A DNA stretch of 64,000 nucleotides. It comes from Gillisella vitis (GTDB taxonomy: Bacteria; Pseudomonadota; Alphaproteobacteria; Rhizobiales; Rhizobiaceae). Both the position numbers and the translations under genes were made by a program. The first letter of the stretch is position 1. Every line of letters begins with the position of its first letter. Shown here in pieces: positions 1 through 8,698 of the stretch. The notes under the pieces are model-generated. The model saw only the letters and a program-made list of their open reading frames with translations, ran no database searches and was not told where the DNA came from. The stretch is from the NCBI RefSeq assembly GCF_014204625.1, contig NZ_JACHLU010000004.1, forward strand, positions 1 to 64,000, read 5' to 3'.

Positions 1-93
1 CCCGATGGAAAAACATCGCGCTGCGCCATCCGCCTTGTGGGACAGCAAGTTTGAGCAAACAGAATGGGTCATATTAAACGCACGACGCTCTAA
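1..93. repeat. Partial copy of a 272-bp inverted-repeat element
   Basis: These bases are almost the exact reverse complement of the left part of the element at 53544-53815, with only a few mismatches. They end in the same terminal inverted repeat (about positions 60-93). The rest of the element lies to the left of the window. No coding capacity is seen. It lies beyond the 3' end of the lysozyme gene. Confidence 0.85.
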
Positions 94-146
94 CATGGAA
101 TTGCCGCCTGCTGTTTCCTCAGGTGGCCACAAAGCGAGGGGAAGAG

Positions 147-974
147 TTAATTTGCCGCTTGCAGGATCTGTTGCATCTGTTGTTCCTGCCGCGGAGGGGC
201 TGAAACTGCGGCTATCCATTTGTCCCAATATTGTCTGGTTCCGGCAAAGACGTTGATGTCGGTATTGCCTTTGATGCCGGGAATGACGCCGGTTGAGGTA
301 TACTGCCAGAAAGCCCATTTGCGATCGGCGTAAATTTTGGATGGATGCTGGGCAACGGCACGGACCCAGAAATAGTAATCCTTGAACGCGCCTTCCAGAT
401 TGTCGCGGTGGAAATCCACCGAGGTGTAGATAATCGGGCGCTTGCCGTAATAGGCTTCCAGCCGGTCCATGAAACGCTTCATTTCGCTGCGCACAACGGC
501 GGCGGGCGGGCGGGTGGTGCAGGTCTTGGAGGTATGATTCCACTCCACATCAATCACCGGCGGCATGGCCATGGAATCGCGTGGCACATTGGCGATGAAC
601 CAATTGGCCTGATCGTCGGCCGTGGAGCAGAAATAGTAGAAGTGATAGGGTGCGTGCGGCATCCCGGACTCGCGGGCCTGCTGCCAGTATTCTGCAAATC
701 TGGGATCGACAACATCCTTGCCTTCGGTGGCCTTGATGAAGGCGAAGGCAACGCCTGACTGCCTGACCTGCGCCCAGTTGATGTCGCCATTCCACTTTGA
801 CACATCAATGCCATGCACCGGATGGCGATGTGGCGAGTTCACGCCAAAATCCTGCGGATCCTTATCGTGAAATTTCGGCTGAATCGATGCGGTCTCCATG
901 AAGTCGTAGCTCGTGGAGGTGCATGAGGCCAAAATGAGGGAGAGTGGCATCAGTGCTAAAATCAGCGACCGCAT
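147..974 (-). CDS. GH25 lysozyme-like lipoprotein
   Basis: A peptidoglycan muramidase of glycoside hydrolase family 25, predicted to be anchored in the envelope as a lipoprotein. From the ATG at 974 the protein has 275 residues. It has a hydrophobic leader with lipobox LASC (Cys18), a family start motif HGIDVSKW near 54-61, and the acidic pair in IDVEW near 141-145 that carries the catalytic Asp/Glu in this family. An in-frame TTG at 989 would add five residues, but the ATG fits the lipoprotein signal better. It stands alone upstream of an inverted-repeat element. Family assignment is strong; its substrate (own wall or competitor wall) is not shown by the sequence. Confidence 0.9.
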   Translation of the reverse strand: MRSLILALMPLSLILASCTSTSYDFMETASIQPKFHDKDPQDFGVNSPHRHPVHGIDVSKWNGDINWAQVRQSGVAFAFIKATEGKDVVDPRFAEYWQQARESGMPHAPYHFYYFCSTADDQANWFIANVPRDSMAMPPVIDVEWNHTSKTCTTRPPAAVVRSEMKRFMDRLEAYYGKRPIIYTSVDFHRDNLEGAFKDYYFWVRAVAQHPSKIYADRKWAFWQYTSTGVIPGIKGNTDINVFAGTRQYWDKWIAAVSAPPRQEQQMQQILQAAN

Positions 975-1090
975 CGGAAACCCGTTCAATCAAAGAGTGA
1001 AGCCACTGATGCCCGGCGCGCACACGCAAGAACAAAAGAGGCGCTCGTCATCTTCTGCTCTATCATCGTTAAAAAAAAGTTATTTTCAAC

Positions 1091-1762
1091 TCAGGATGCA
1101 ATGCCTTTTTGCAAAATGGCATGCCAGGCATAGCCACGGTAGAGCGGGGTAAACTCCAGCTTCGCATTGGCCCTTTCAGCCTGACGGGCAAGAACCTCAC
1201 GCATGTTTGCCCGTGGGGATACATGAAACCGCATAAGCCAGCCGTGTAAAATGCTTCGAAAGCGGCGTGGCAGGTCTTCCTGCTGGCCAAAATCCACAAT
1301 GTGCAAAGAACCACCGGAGTTGAGGGCTTTCAGCGAACAGGCCACGGCGTCTTCCCAGTCCGGTATCATGGACAGGGCATAGGAAATCAGGATACGATCA
1401 AACCCTTCCTTGCCAAACTCTTGCGCGGTAAAGGCTGTGGCATCGGCGATCTGCATCTGTGGTTGGCGAGGGCGGCCACGAAAATTGCGTGTCGCCTGTG
1501 CCAGCATTTCGGCGGAAATATCCAGTCCGAACAGTTCTGAATTGGGATAGAGCTTTTGCGCGCACATCAGGTTTCGCCCTGTGCCACACGCCACTTCCAG
1601 CAGGCTGCCATGGGTTGGAACATGCAGTTTGAGGATTGCCCGGTCGCGTCCCAGCAAATAGTATTTGCGTGTCAGATCATAGATATGGCGCTGATAGCGA
1701 TAGACCTGATCCATCTTGCGGGCGTGTCCGCGATCCATGCCCTGACCGGCTGCCGCACTCAT
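1091..1762 (-). CDS. btaB: Betaine lipid N-methyltransferase BtaB
   Basis: A SAM-dependent methyltransferase of 223 residues. It has a Rossmann SAM motif (LLEVACGTGRN, about 54-64), then a GLDIS acidic loop. In the family, BtaB adds three methyl groups to diacylglyceryl-homoserine to give the phosphorus-free membrane lipid DGTS. The assignment depends mostly on the partner: its ATG overlaps the stop of btaA by four bases (ATGA), the usual btaA-btaB arrangement. The two should be translated together. The downstream gap to the lysozyme gene is about 115 bases and has an A/T run that may end the transcript. Confidence 0.92.
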   Translation of the reverse strand: MSAAAGQGMDRGHARKMDQVYRYQRHIYDLTRKYYLLGRDRAILKLHVPTHGSLLEVACGTGRNLMCAQKLYPNSELFGLDISAEMLAQATRNFRGRPRQPQMQIADATAFTAQEFGKEGFDRILISYALSMIPDWEDAVACSLKALNSGGSLHIVDFGQQEDLPRRFRSILHGWLMRFHVSPRANMREVLARQAERANAKLEFTPLYRGYAWHAILQKGIAS

Positions 1763-3006
1763 GCTTTTTTCTCATAAATATGAAAGCCGCCATAAATGGC
1801 AGAGCGATCAAGGGTGTTGAGCTGCTCGGAGCGTTCTTTCAGATAGGTCCACTGGCTGGAGATTGTCTCAGCAATCCGGCCCTCGATCACGCTTTTCTCG
1901 GCGGCGGTGCGGAAGATCACCCGTGCGCCCTGATCGGCGGTGCGGGTGATCTCGGTCCACAGGTCGTTGAGCTGTTGATCGGTCATCCAGTCCTGCGCAT
2001 CCAGCAGAATGAAGCGGTCAACGCTGGCGGCAGGCTTGCTGCACAGCAGCTCGGTGTAATTGGCGTGATGGACGGTCACGCTTTCCGTATGGGCGCGGAT
2101 GGTGCTGTAATAATCGGCCCGCAGATAATCTGGCAGCACACCTTCGTGAGACTTTGGATAGCGCCGGGCAAAGGCCTGCCAGGCAAAATAATTGTCCTTG
2201 ATGGAGAAATGACAGGCGAGCTTTTCCAGCCGCTGTTTCAGCACGGGCGCAATGGTGCCGGTGTCAGACACGCTGGCCAGTTCATCATATTGCTGGGGTG
2301 GAATGCCGAGACCAAACAGCGAGCTTTTGCGATTGGTCAGCCAGCGCACCAGCGGCTTGTCAAAAATCGGCGCGATGCGATTGTCGAAAAACTGACGCTG
2401 CTCTTCCAGGCTGTTGCAACGGGTGATGTCTTCCAGCCTGACGCCATGCAGGCGTGCCAGCGCATGGCCTGCGGCAATGAAGCGGCCCAGCAGGCCGGTG
2501 CGGTAGAAATTGCCGTTGAAAACGTTGATGCGGCGGCGGCCAAGCGGGCTGCGCTGGTTCCAGTAACGGTGGGTGGTGCTGTCGAGATGCGGCGCGACAT
2601 AGCGGTCAAACATCGTGGCATTGGTGCGGGCATTGTCCGAGCCAAGCAGGCGCACAACCGCCATATGGTCTGGCAAATGGCGAAAGGCTGCCAGCTTCAT
2701 GCGGTTCAGGGCAATATGGTGCGGGTTGAGATCGACCACGTCGATGCGCTGCGGCGCACGGGAAAGATAGGCCAGCATATTGCAACCGCCAGAGCCAATG
2801 GTGACAATCCGATGACCGGGGGCCAGCTCCATGGCCTGCATATCCACATCCGGGTCTTCCCAGATCTGTGGATAGACGAGGCCGGAAAACAGAATGCCAA
2901 ACAGCCGTTCGGACAGGCCCTTGGCAGAAAGGGCATTGTGCTGGAGCAATGCTGATTTCAGCTTTTCATTTTTGCGAAAGCCCGCATCGGGAACAAATTC
3001 GGTCAT
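1759..3006 (-). CDS. btaA: S-adenosylmethionine:diacylglycerol 3-amino-3-carboxypropyltransferase BtaA
   Basis: The first enzyme of DGTS betaine lipid synthesis; it transfers the 3-amino-3-carboxypropyl group of SAM to diacylglycerol. At 415 residues it has the usual length of the DUF3419 family. Hallmarks are LVYPQIWEDPDVD near the N-terminus, a SAM-binding IGSGGCN motif, then VDLNPHH. A Pho-box-like site lies about 50 bases upstream, which fits the known induction of DGTS synthesis under phosphate starvation in rhizobia and Rhodobacter. It diverges from the serine hydrolase gene at 3145, so the short gap between them probably holds both promoters. Confidence 0.95.
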   Translation of the reverse strand: MTEFVPDAGFRKNEKLKSALLQHNALSAKGLSERLFGILFSGLVYPQIWEDPDVDMQAMELAPGHRIVTIGSGGCNMLAYLSRAPQRIDVVDLNPHHIALNRMKLAAFRHLPDHMAVVRLLGSDNARTNATMFDRYVAPHLDSTTHRYWNQRSPLGRRRINVFNGNFYRTGLLGRFIAAGHALARLHGVRLEDITRCNSLEEQRQFFDNRIAPIFDKPLVRWLTNRKSSLFGLGIPPQQYDELASVSDTGTIAPVLKQRLEKLACHFSIKDNYFAWQAFARRYPKSHEGVLPDYLRADYYSTIRAHTESVTVHHANYTELLCSKPAASVDRFILLDAQDWMTDQQLNDLWTEITRTADQGARVIFRTAAEKSVIEGRIAETISSQWTYLKERSEQLNTLDRSAIYGGFHIYEKKA

Positions 3007-3054
3007 GGTCTATCAGGCCCTGTGTCACGATCCGGTTGTGGATAGTGGGTCTCT

Positions 3055-3072
3055 AATACAGTTTGATGACGG
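3055..3072 (-). promoter_or_regulatory. Candidate Pho box (PhoB site) upstream of btaA
   Basis: On the minus strand the site reads CCGTCATCAAACTGTATT. It matches the alphaproteobacterial Pho box, two CTGTCAT half-sites spaced by four bases, at 11 of 14 half-site positions. It lies 49 bases from the btaA start. The spacing and the known regulation of btaA support the call; binding is inferred. Confidence 0.6.
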
Positions 3073-3144
3073 GGCCTGTTGAGGACGCATGGGATCAAAA
3101 ATCTGCTGGATTTTTTGATCAAACTGGCCTTGTTGAGGGGAGCA

Positions 3145-4557
3145 ATGACATGTGCAGAGAGAGACCGGATGACGACAATGATTCGAGTGGTAAAAGGTTT
3201 GGCCATTGGTTCTGTGGTGCTGGTGGTCGGTGCGGCTGGCTGGCTGGCTGTTGCGCCACCCACTCTTTTGCGGGTTGGTACCGGCTATGCTGCCAAAATT
3301 GTCTGCTCCAATGTGTTTCTGGCCAACCGCGATCCTGATGTGGTGTTGCAGGAGGATGTGCAGGCACCGGGCAATCCGCTGCTGCGGCTGCTGCGGCTGA
3401 AGGTGGATCGGCAGGCGGGCACCGTGACCACGTATTTTCTTGGCGCCTTTGCCCCCAGCACGGCGCTTTACCGTTCCGGTCTCGGCTGTGCCAACGTGAT
3501 TGACGGGCATCTGGATGCGGCGCGAAAGGTGTCTCTGCCGCAGGCCGCACCTGTGCCTGCTGCCATTAGCACTGCGCCCTGGCCGGATGGGATGGGGCCT
3601 GCCGAGGCTGATCCGGCCTCATCGCGTCAGGCGTTGCAATCGGTGTTTTCAAACCCTGACCTGATGGGACCGGGGATGCGGGCGGTGCTGGTCATTCGGA
3701 ATGGAAAGCTGATTGGCGAGGCCTATGGCAAGGGGTTTGATGCGACAACACCGCTGCTTGGCTGGTCGATGACCAAAACCGTGACGGCGGTTCTGGCCGG
3801 AGAGCGGATTGCGTCCGGGGCCTTGAGCCTCGATCAGGATCATCTTTTGCCGCAGTGGAGTGGTGATGAGCGCGCCAGCATCAAGCTTCGGGATCTCTTG
3901 GCGATGCAAAGCGGTCTGGTGTTCAACGAGGATTACAGCGACCTCACCGACGTCACCCGGATGCTGTTTTTAGAGCCTGATCAGGCCGGTTTTGTTGCCG
4001 CTCGGCCGCTCAAGGCTGCACCGGGCACCCAATTCAGCTATTCAACCGGATCAGCGGTTCTGGTTTCCCGGCTGTGGATGAACAGCTTTGCAACACAGCA
4101 GGAGGCCCTTGGTTATCCAAAAGCGGCGCTGTTTACGCCACTGGGCATGACAAGTGCCACTCTTGAGGCCGATGAGCATGGTACGTTTTCTGGTGGCTCC
4201 TACCTCTATGCCACACCCCGCGATTGGGCAAAGCTTGCGCAAATGCTGTTGCAGGATGGGGTGTGGAACGGCAAGCGGCTGTTGCCAGAAGGCTATGTGG
4301 CGATGATGGCGCGGCCCGGCAAGGCATCGCATGGGCTTTATACCCAGGGCTTCATGTGGCGGGTTGGGCCGGGGCTGACCTCAAACACTGACTCTGGTCT
4401 GCCAGCGGAAACAGTGTGGTTTCAGGGGCATGATGGTCAAACCATTGCGATCGTACCATCGCAGAGATTGATTGTTTTGCGCATGGGGCTGACACCCATG
4501 AGGCTGGGGTATAAGCCACAGGTGTTGTTGAAGGCTGTTTTGGAGGCCACGCGATAG
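3145..4557 (+). CDS. Serine hydrolase, class C beta-lactamase family
   Basis: A penicillin-binding-protein/class C beta-lactamase fold protein of 470 residues. An N-terminal membrane segment (about residues 13-36) suggests a periplasmic enzyme tethered to the inner membrane. The catalytic SxxK is SMTK (Ser208, Lys211). A YST motif takes the place of YxN, and GHDG near the C-terminus replaces the third-strand KTG box. This pattern is typical of the broad esterase/peptidase/6-aminohexanoate-hydrolase branch rather than of true beta-lactamases. The start at 3145 is chosen because GAGGGGAG precedes it by a few bases; an upstream in-frame start at 3079 lacks this and would intrude on the btaA promoter. 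The substrate is unknown. Confidence 0.85.
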   Translation: MTCAERDRMTTMIRVVKGLAIGSVVLVVGAAGWLAVAPPTLLRVGTGYAAKIVCSNVFLANRDPDVVLQEDVQAPGNPLLRLLRLKVDRQAGTVTTYFLGAFAPSTALYRSGLGCANVIDGHLDAARKVSLPQAAPVPAAISTAPWPDGMGPAEADPASSRQALQSVFSNPDLMGPGMRAVLVIRNGKLIGEAYGKGFDATTPLLGWSMTKTVTAVLAGERIASGALSLDQDHLLPQWSGDERASIKLRDLLAMQSGLVFNEDYSDLTDVTRMLFLEPDQAGFVAARPLKAAPGTQFSYSTGSAVLVSRLWMNSFATQQEALGYPKAALFTPLGMTSATLEADEHGTFSGGSYLYATPRDWAKLAQMLLQDGVWNGKRLLPEGYVAMMARPGKASHGLYTQGFMWRVGPGLTSNTDSGLPAETVWFQGHDGQTIAIVPSQRLIVLRMGLTPMRLGYKPQVLLKAVLEATR

Positions 4558-4584
4558 AGTGGGTGTTTCAGCGTGTTGAATTGC

Positions 4585-5601
4585 CTATTGCAGATAGTTC
4601 AACATGCCCTTGCGCTTGGCGTCATTGTAATAGCCGCGTGCATAAAGCTTGACTGCGCCGTCATTGTTGTTTTCGGCAACAGCCCATGCGCCGCGAAGAT
4701 ATTTGATGGCATATTTCAGGTTGGTTTCCGGGTCAAACAAGCCTTCCGGTGGGCCATCATAGCCAAGGCCCTTTGCTGTATTATAGCGGATCTGCATCAG
4801 GCCATAATTGCCACGATGATAGGCCGAAGGATTATAGCGGCTCTCGCGTTTGATAACACGGTGAATAAGCGCTGAGGGCATTCCGTAGAGTGAGGCATAT
4901 TTGTTGACGAGACCGTTGATAACGGTTGGACCCGCTGCTTCGGCGCTGGAGGGTGGCGGTGCGACGGGCAGGGCGCTGGGCGCACTGGTGTCAAACTGCG
5001 AATCCAGCATGGCGAAAGACACAAACGTCGGCTTTGCCGCAGGCGAGGCTGGCGAACTGCCAATGGTTGGTGCCGAATACCCCAAAGATGCAGGTCTTGG
5101 TGTTGGTATGGCCGATTGCAATGCAATCACGTCTGGCTGCAATGCTTCGTTTTCCAGACCAATCGGCTGATTGTCGCTGACGCTGGCGGGTGCATTGGCA
5201 TTGCCGGGCACGGAGGCCACTGTTGGGCCAAGCGACAGATCGCCCTCGCGCGGGTTGCCCGGAGGGATTGGCCCCTGACCGGCTGCCAGATTGATCGCAG
5301 CCGACGCTGCATTGCCGCTGGATGTGTTGGCCAGTGCCGTAACGGCCGATTGTTGCGCGCCAGATTGCTGAACGCCAGATTGTTGAACGCCGGGAAGCGC
5401 CCTGTTTTCAGAAACGGTGGCCGCTGCAACTGTGGTCTGCCCGGATGGGCTGGCAGGAGCGGCACTTGCGACATGTGTTGTTGCAGGCTTGGGCGTGAGG
5501 TTGGCCTTGGCCTCCTCATTGACATTGGTGCAACTGGAAAGGGCGGCAACGATTGCAGCAGTGATACTGAGTGTAATCGTGCGGTCCGTTTTCACTGTCA
5601 T
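4585..5601 (-). CDS. Lytic transglycosylase lipoprotein (SLT domain)
   Basis: A 338-residue lipoprotein with a leader ending in the lipobox LSSC. A long Ala/Ser/Pro-rich low-complexity linker follows, then a C-terminal SLT (family 1) lytic transglycosylase domain. The catalytic Glu is in KRESRYNP (Glu253), followed by the YGLMQI motif and the NLKYAIKYL helix. Such enzymes cleave the glycan strand of peptidoglycan and form 1,6-anhydro-MurNAc. The product would feed the AmpD recycling route encoded at 8695-9453. The linker contains a short repeat of the type QQSG(V/A)QQS. It converges with the serine hydrolase gene across a 27-base gap. Confidence 0.92.
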   Translation of the reverse strand: MTVKTDRTITLSITAAIVAALSSCTNVNEEAKANLTPKPATTHVASAAPASPSGQTTVAAATVSENRALPGVQQSGVQQSGAQQSAVTALANTSSGNAASAAINLAAGQGPIPPGNPREGDLSLGPTVASVPGNANAPASVSDNQPIGLENEALQPDVIALQSAIPTPRPASLGYSAPTIGSSPASPAAKPTFVSFAMLDSQFDTSAPSALPVAPPPSSAEAAGPTVINGLVNKYASLYGMPSALIHRVIKRESRYNPSAYHRGNYGLMQIRYNTAKGLGYDGPPEGLFDPETNLKYAIKYLRGAWAVAENNNDGAVKLYARGYYNDAKRKGMLNYLQ

Positions 5602-5716
5602 ACGTTTGTCCGTTGGCTATTGAAACGAGCAAGGGTTTAACGCCTCACACGAACTATTAACACCTGATTCACAAATTTGACAGCCCCCTTGATGCCGAAG
5701 TTTTGATAAGCTGTGG

Positions 5717-6352
5717 TTATGCGGCAATTTTGCGGAAGCCAGCGCTCACCGATCGGGCTGAGATCAGCATGGTCTTGCCATTCTGCGGCCTGATTTTACG
5801 CAAACTGCGCTTGCGGATCAGACGCTCGACCTCGTTGGGAAAAATCGCCTGAAGGCAGCAGGCGAGGGATGCGATGCCAACAAAAATCCCGTCCAGAATC
5901 AGGAAATTACGCTGCTGAGGCACAAAAACCGCGCTCAGCTGGGTGGAAATTGCAAACAGGAAAATCAATGTACGCACATTCAGCACACAGGTCACGGTCC
6001 CCTGCGACACAATGGCCGCAAAGGATTTGTTTGCTATATTGTCATTATCTGCAACCGGGCCGATATGCAGCGGCGCTTTCCACAGCCGCAACGCCAGCAG
6101 CATGAGGGCTGCCATGCCCAGCCATTGCAGCTGTTCAACGGCCACAGCACCGATATTGACCAGCGTTTGCACGCCACCCAAAACAGCACTTGTCATCAGT
6201 CCATATCCGATGATGCAGCCAGACACGCTCAGGCTCGCAAGCTTTGCGCCACCTGCACGCCGACAGGCCACAATGCGTTTCGCCGCCCGTCCGGGCACAG
6301 CCAGAAAGGCGGCGGATGTGGCCGCAAACAGCAACCAGTCCTGAAGTAGCAT
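5717..6352 (-). CDS. LysE/RhtB-type amino acid exporter
   Basis: A hydrophobic protein of 211 residues with about five to six membrane segments. The N-terminal stretch LLFAATSAAFLAVPGRAAKR matches the LysE family pattern, in which a first helix is followed by a PGP-like turn (here VPGR) and then a glycine-rich stretch. LysE/RhtB proteins export amino acids or related metabolites. The start at 6352 is set by a strong ribosome site (AGGAGG) just upstream; a longer reading frame to 6451 would run into pfp. The C-terminus is basic. The family match is moderate because the PGP motif is degenerate. Confidence 0.7.
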   Translation of the reverse strand: MLLQDWLLFAATSAAFLAVPGRAAKRIVACRRAGGAKLASLSVSGCIIGYGLMTSAVLGGVQTLVNIGAVAVEQLQWLGMAALMLLALRLWKAPLHIGPVADNDNIANKSFAAIVSQGTVTCVLNVRTLIFLFAISTQLSAVFVPQQRNFLILDGIFVGIASLACCLQAIFPNEVERLIRKRSLRKIRPQNGKTMLISARSVSAGFRKIAA

Positions 6353-6404
6353 GGCCTCCTCCTTCCCTCTTCGCATCGACAAGAGAAGCCAGCCTTCGGC
6401 ACGA

Positions 6405-7622
6405 TCATGAATGCGCCGGGCGAAACTTCTGTCCAAGATGATCCATAACATCTTTAAACCACGGCGTATTCAAATCAAATGCCTTGCCGCCCTTTATTCG
6501 TGGAAATTCGATGGCGCGCAGCTGGCCGCCCTTATCCTCATCATGGCCGGTGACGCCTGAGATGCCGTTCAGGCCGCTTTCGACGGCCAGATCGACCATG
6601 CTTTGAATGAGACGCAGATCCTCATGATTGGCGGGAGCGGAGCGGGCATAATAGCCGGACTTCTGCACCATGGAGCGCTCGGCCTGCAAAAGCTTGGCAA
6701 AATGCTGCTGGAACCAGCCGCCGACATTGATTTTGTCGAGCTGCACATGGCCAAAGGCGTCGCGCTTGATGTCCTCACCTGCGGCTTCACGGTCGGCGAT
6801 GATTTCATCCATGCAGGCACCCTCCGAGACAAACAGGGTGACAAAGCCGGTCTTGTCCATCAGCTCTTTCAGGCGCTCGGCTTCGCTGTCCATATCAAAA
6901 TGGGTTTCGGGCAGGTACAGCCCGTCAATGTTCTTCAGGGCTTCATTCATCATGAAGCCCTCGACATATTCATTGTGCTTGACGCGCTGAATATAGGCGC
7001 GGGCCGTGGCGGCAGTAAGCCAGCCGCAATGACGGCCCATGACTTCGTGAATGACCAGCGTGCGCGGAGCGGCACTTTGCTCGTTCGATACATTATCAAA
7101 GAAGCGTGCGCCAACCTCGGCAGCGGTCCATGCGCCCAGCGATTGTTTGATCGGCACCACATCATTGTCAACGGTTTTGGGCAGGCCCACCACGGTGAGG
7201 TCATAGCCATTGGCACCCAGATAGGCCGCAAGGTCTGCGGCTGTGGTGTTGGTGTCGTCACCGCCAATGGTGTGCAGAATGGTGACGCCGTCGGATGCAA
7301 GACGCTCGGCGGCCACTTGCAGCGGATTTTCGCCGTCCTTCACCAGGCCGCGCTTGACGCAATCGGCGACATTGGTGAGCTTGACGCGGCTGTTGCCAAT
7401 CGGCGAGCCACCATAGCGATGCAGCACATGGGCCTGCTCGCGCATCTGTTGTGTGACCTCGATCTTGTAATCCATCAGCAGGCCGCGATAGCCGGATTTA
7501 TACGCAATAATCTCTGCATCAGGCGCAATATCGCTGTAGCGTTCAATCAGCCCGCCAACGGCGGAAGAAAGGCAGGGGGCGAGCCCCCCGGCGGTGAGAA
7601 GTGCTACTTTGGTCTTGGCCAT
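6405..7622 (-). CDS. pfp: Pyrophosphate-dependent 6-phosphofructokinase
   Basis: Reversible phosphorylation of fructose 6-phosphate to the 1,6-bisphosphate using PPi, in cytosolic glycolysis/gluconeogenesis. At 405 residues it carries the phosphofructokinase motifs GGDDTNT (120-126), PKTVDND (148-154) and MGRHCGWL. The second Asp of GGDD and the Lys of PKT mark the PPi-dependent type; ATP enzymes have Gly at both places. The ATG at 7622 has a clear AGGAGG ribosome site. Downstream, the LysE-type gene follows after about 50 bases and may be co-transcribed. Confidence 0.96.
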   Translation of the reverse strand: MAKTKVALLTAGGLAPCLSSAVGGLIERYSDIAPDAEIIAYKSGYRGLLMDYKIEVTQQMREQAHVLHRYGGSPIGNSRVKLTNVADCVKRGLVKDGENPLQVAAERLASDGVTILHTIGGDDTNTTAADLAAYLGANGYDLTVVGLPKTVDNDVVPIKQSLGAWTAAEVGARFFDNVSNEQSAAPRTLVIHEVMGRHCGWLTAATARAYIQRVKHNEYVEGFMMNEALKNIDGLYLPETHFDMDSEAERLKELMDKTGFVTLFVSEGACMDEIIADREAAGEDIKRDAFGHVQLDKINVGGWFQQHFAKLLQAERSMVQKSGYYARSAPANHEDLRLIQSMVDLAVESGLNGISGVTGHDEDKGGQLRAIEFPRIKGGKAFDLNTPWFKDVMDHLGQKFRPAHS

Positions 7623-7960
7623 GTGTCCTCCTTCAAGCGGCGATCCATGCCGCTGATCCTGTGACTGATTGCCTCATGGATGCGATAGAGGGCGTGACCT
7701 GTAAAGGAAAAAATCAAGGAAAATCCGCAGTTTCGCGTAAATTTCACAGAGCTGGACGTTTCAATCGGTTCAAATGTGCAAGCCGCCATGTCTGCGGGTG
7801 TGGATAAATCGGCGCGCCATGTCGCCGTCAAAAATTGCTATGTCTTATCATGAATATTCATGTTGCATTCAGAATGCGCATTGTTTTGTGAACAAAGTTT
7901 AATCAAAATCATCCCCTTGTCTGGCTTGCTTTTAGGTCGGTAATTTGGTCAAGCTGGATC
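7623..7960. other. Divergent intergenic region pfp / djlA
   Basis: About 340 bases between divergent genes, so it should hold both promoters. It includes a perfect 14-base palindrome, CATGAATATTCATG, at 7849-7862, about 100 bases before djlA. This could be an operator, but no regulator is known to match it. No gene, hairpin terminator or RNA was seen in the rest. Confidence 0.5.
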
Positions 7961-8698
7961 ATGATGTTTGATTTTGGCTGCCTACAATTATCGTCTTTAT
8001 GGGATCGGCTGGTGAGCGCGGTGAGCGAGGCGGCCGGCAACGCCCTGTCGTCGATTGTCGAGACGATCCGGACGATGTTCGAGGGCGATCCCGAGACCCG
8101 CAGGCGCGTGTCTTTTTCTGTTGCCATTATTGCGCTGTCGGCCAAGATGGCCAAGGCGGACGGGATCGTGTCGCAGGCCGAGGTCAATGCGTTTCGCAGT
8201 ATTTTTGAATTTCCGCCCGAAGAAGCGCGTAACGTGGCGCGGCTTTATAATCTGGCAAAGCAGGATATTGCAGGCTTTGAAGCCTATGCGGAAAAGCTTG
8301 CCAATCTGTGCGGTTCGCGCACCAAAGACTGCCCGATGCTGGCAGATATTGTCGATGCGCTGTTTCATATCGCCACCGCAGATGGTTTGATCCACGAAAA
8401 GGAACTGGCCTTTCTCGCCCGTATTGCCGAAATTTTCGACATTGGCGAAGAGCGCTTCGAGGCCATTGCCGCGCGGCATATGGCGTTGGAGCATGATCCT
8501 TATGGCGTGCTGGGCGTATCTCCGAGCGATGATTTCAGCACGATTCGCAAGCGTTATCGCGCGTTGGCATCGGAACATCACCCAGACAGGCTTTATGCCC
8601 GCGGCCTTCCCGTGGAAATGCACGCGGCAGCCCACCAGCGCATGGCCGCTTTCAACGCCGCCTATGCTGCGATTGAAAAGGAACGCCGCGCTGCATGA
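7961..8698 (+). CDS. djlA: DjlA-like protein: TerB domain plus C-terminal J domain
   Basis: A DnaJ-type co-chaperone of 245 residues. The first two thirds form a TerB-like acidic helical domain (IALSAKMAKADGIVSQAEV and HIATADGLIHEKEL are the two paired motifs). The C-terminal 65 residues are a J domain starting DPYGVLGVS, with the HPD motif at 207-209 that stimulates DnaK ATPase. No clear membrane anchor is visible, unlike E. coli DjlA. Its stop overlaps the start of the amidase gene by four bases (ATGA), so the two are translationally coupled, as seen widely in rhizobia. Confidence 0.88.
   Translation: MMFDFGCLQLSSLWDRLVSAVSEAAGNALSSIVETIRTMFEGDPETRRRVSFSVAIIALSAKMAKADGIVSQAEVNAFRSIFEFPPEEARNVARLYNLAKQDIAGFEAYAEKLANLCGSRTKDCPMLADIVDALFHIATADGLIHEKELAFLARIAEIFDIGEERFEAIAARHMALEHDPYGVLGVSPSDDFSTIRKRYRALASEHHPDRLYARGLPVEMHAAAHQRMAAFNAAYAAIEKERRAA

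Noticed and set aside
1636..2955. A 439-codon frame on the plus strand
   Set aside because: Antisense to btaA, whose family motifs are clear; the frame has no recognisable domain.
3079..3144. Longer N-terminus for the serine hydrolase
   Set aside because: It would begin seven bases from the Pho-box-like site and lacks a ribosome site, while ATG 3145 has GAGGGGAG in place.
5717..6451. Longer LysE-type protein starting at 6451
   Set aside because: It would overlap the end of pfp and skip the strong AGGAGG site before 6352.
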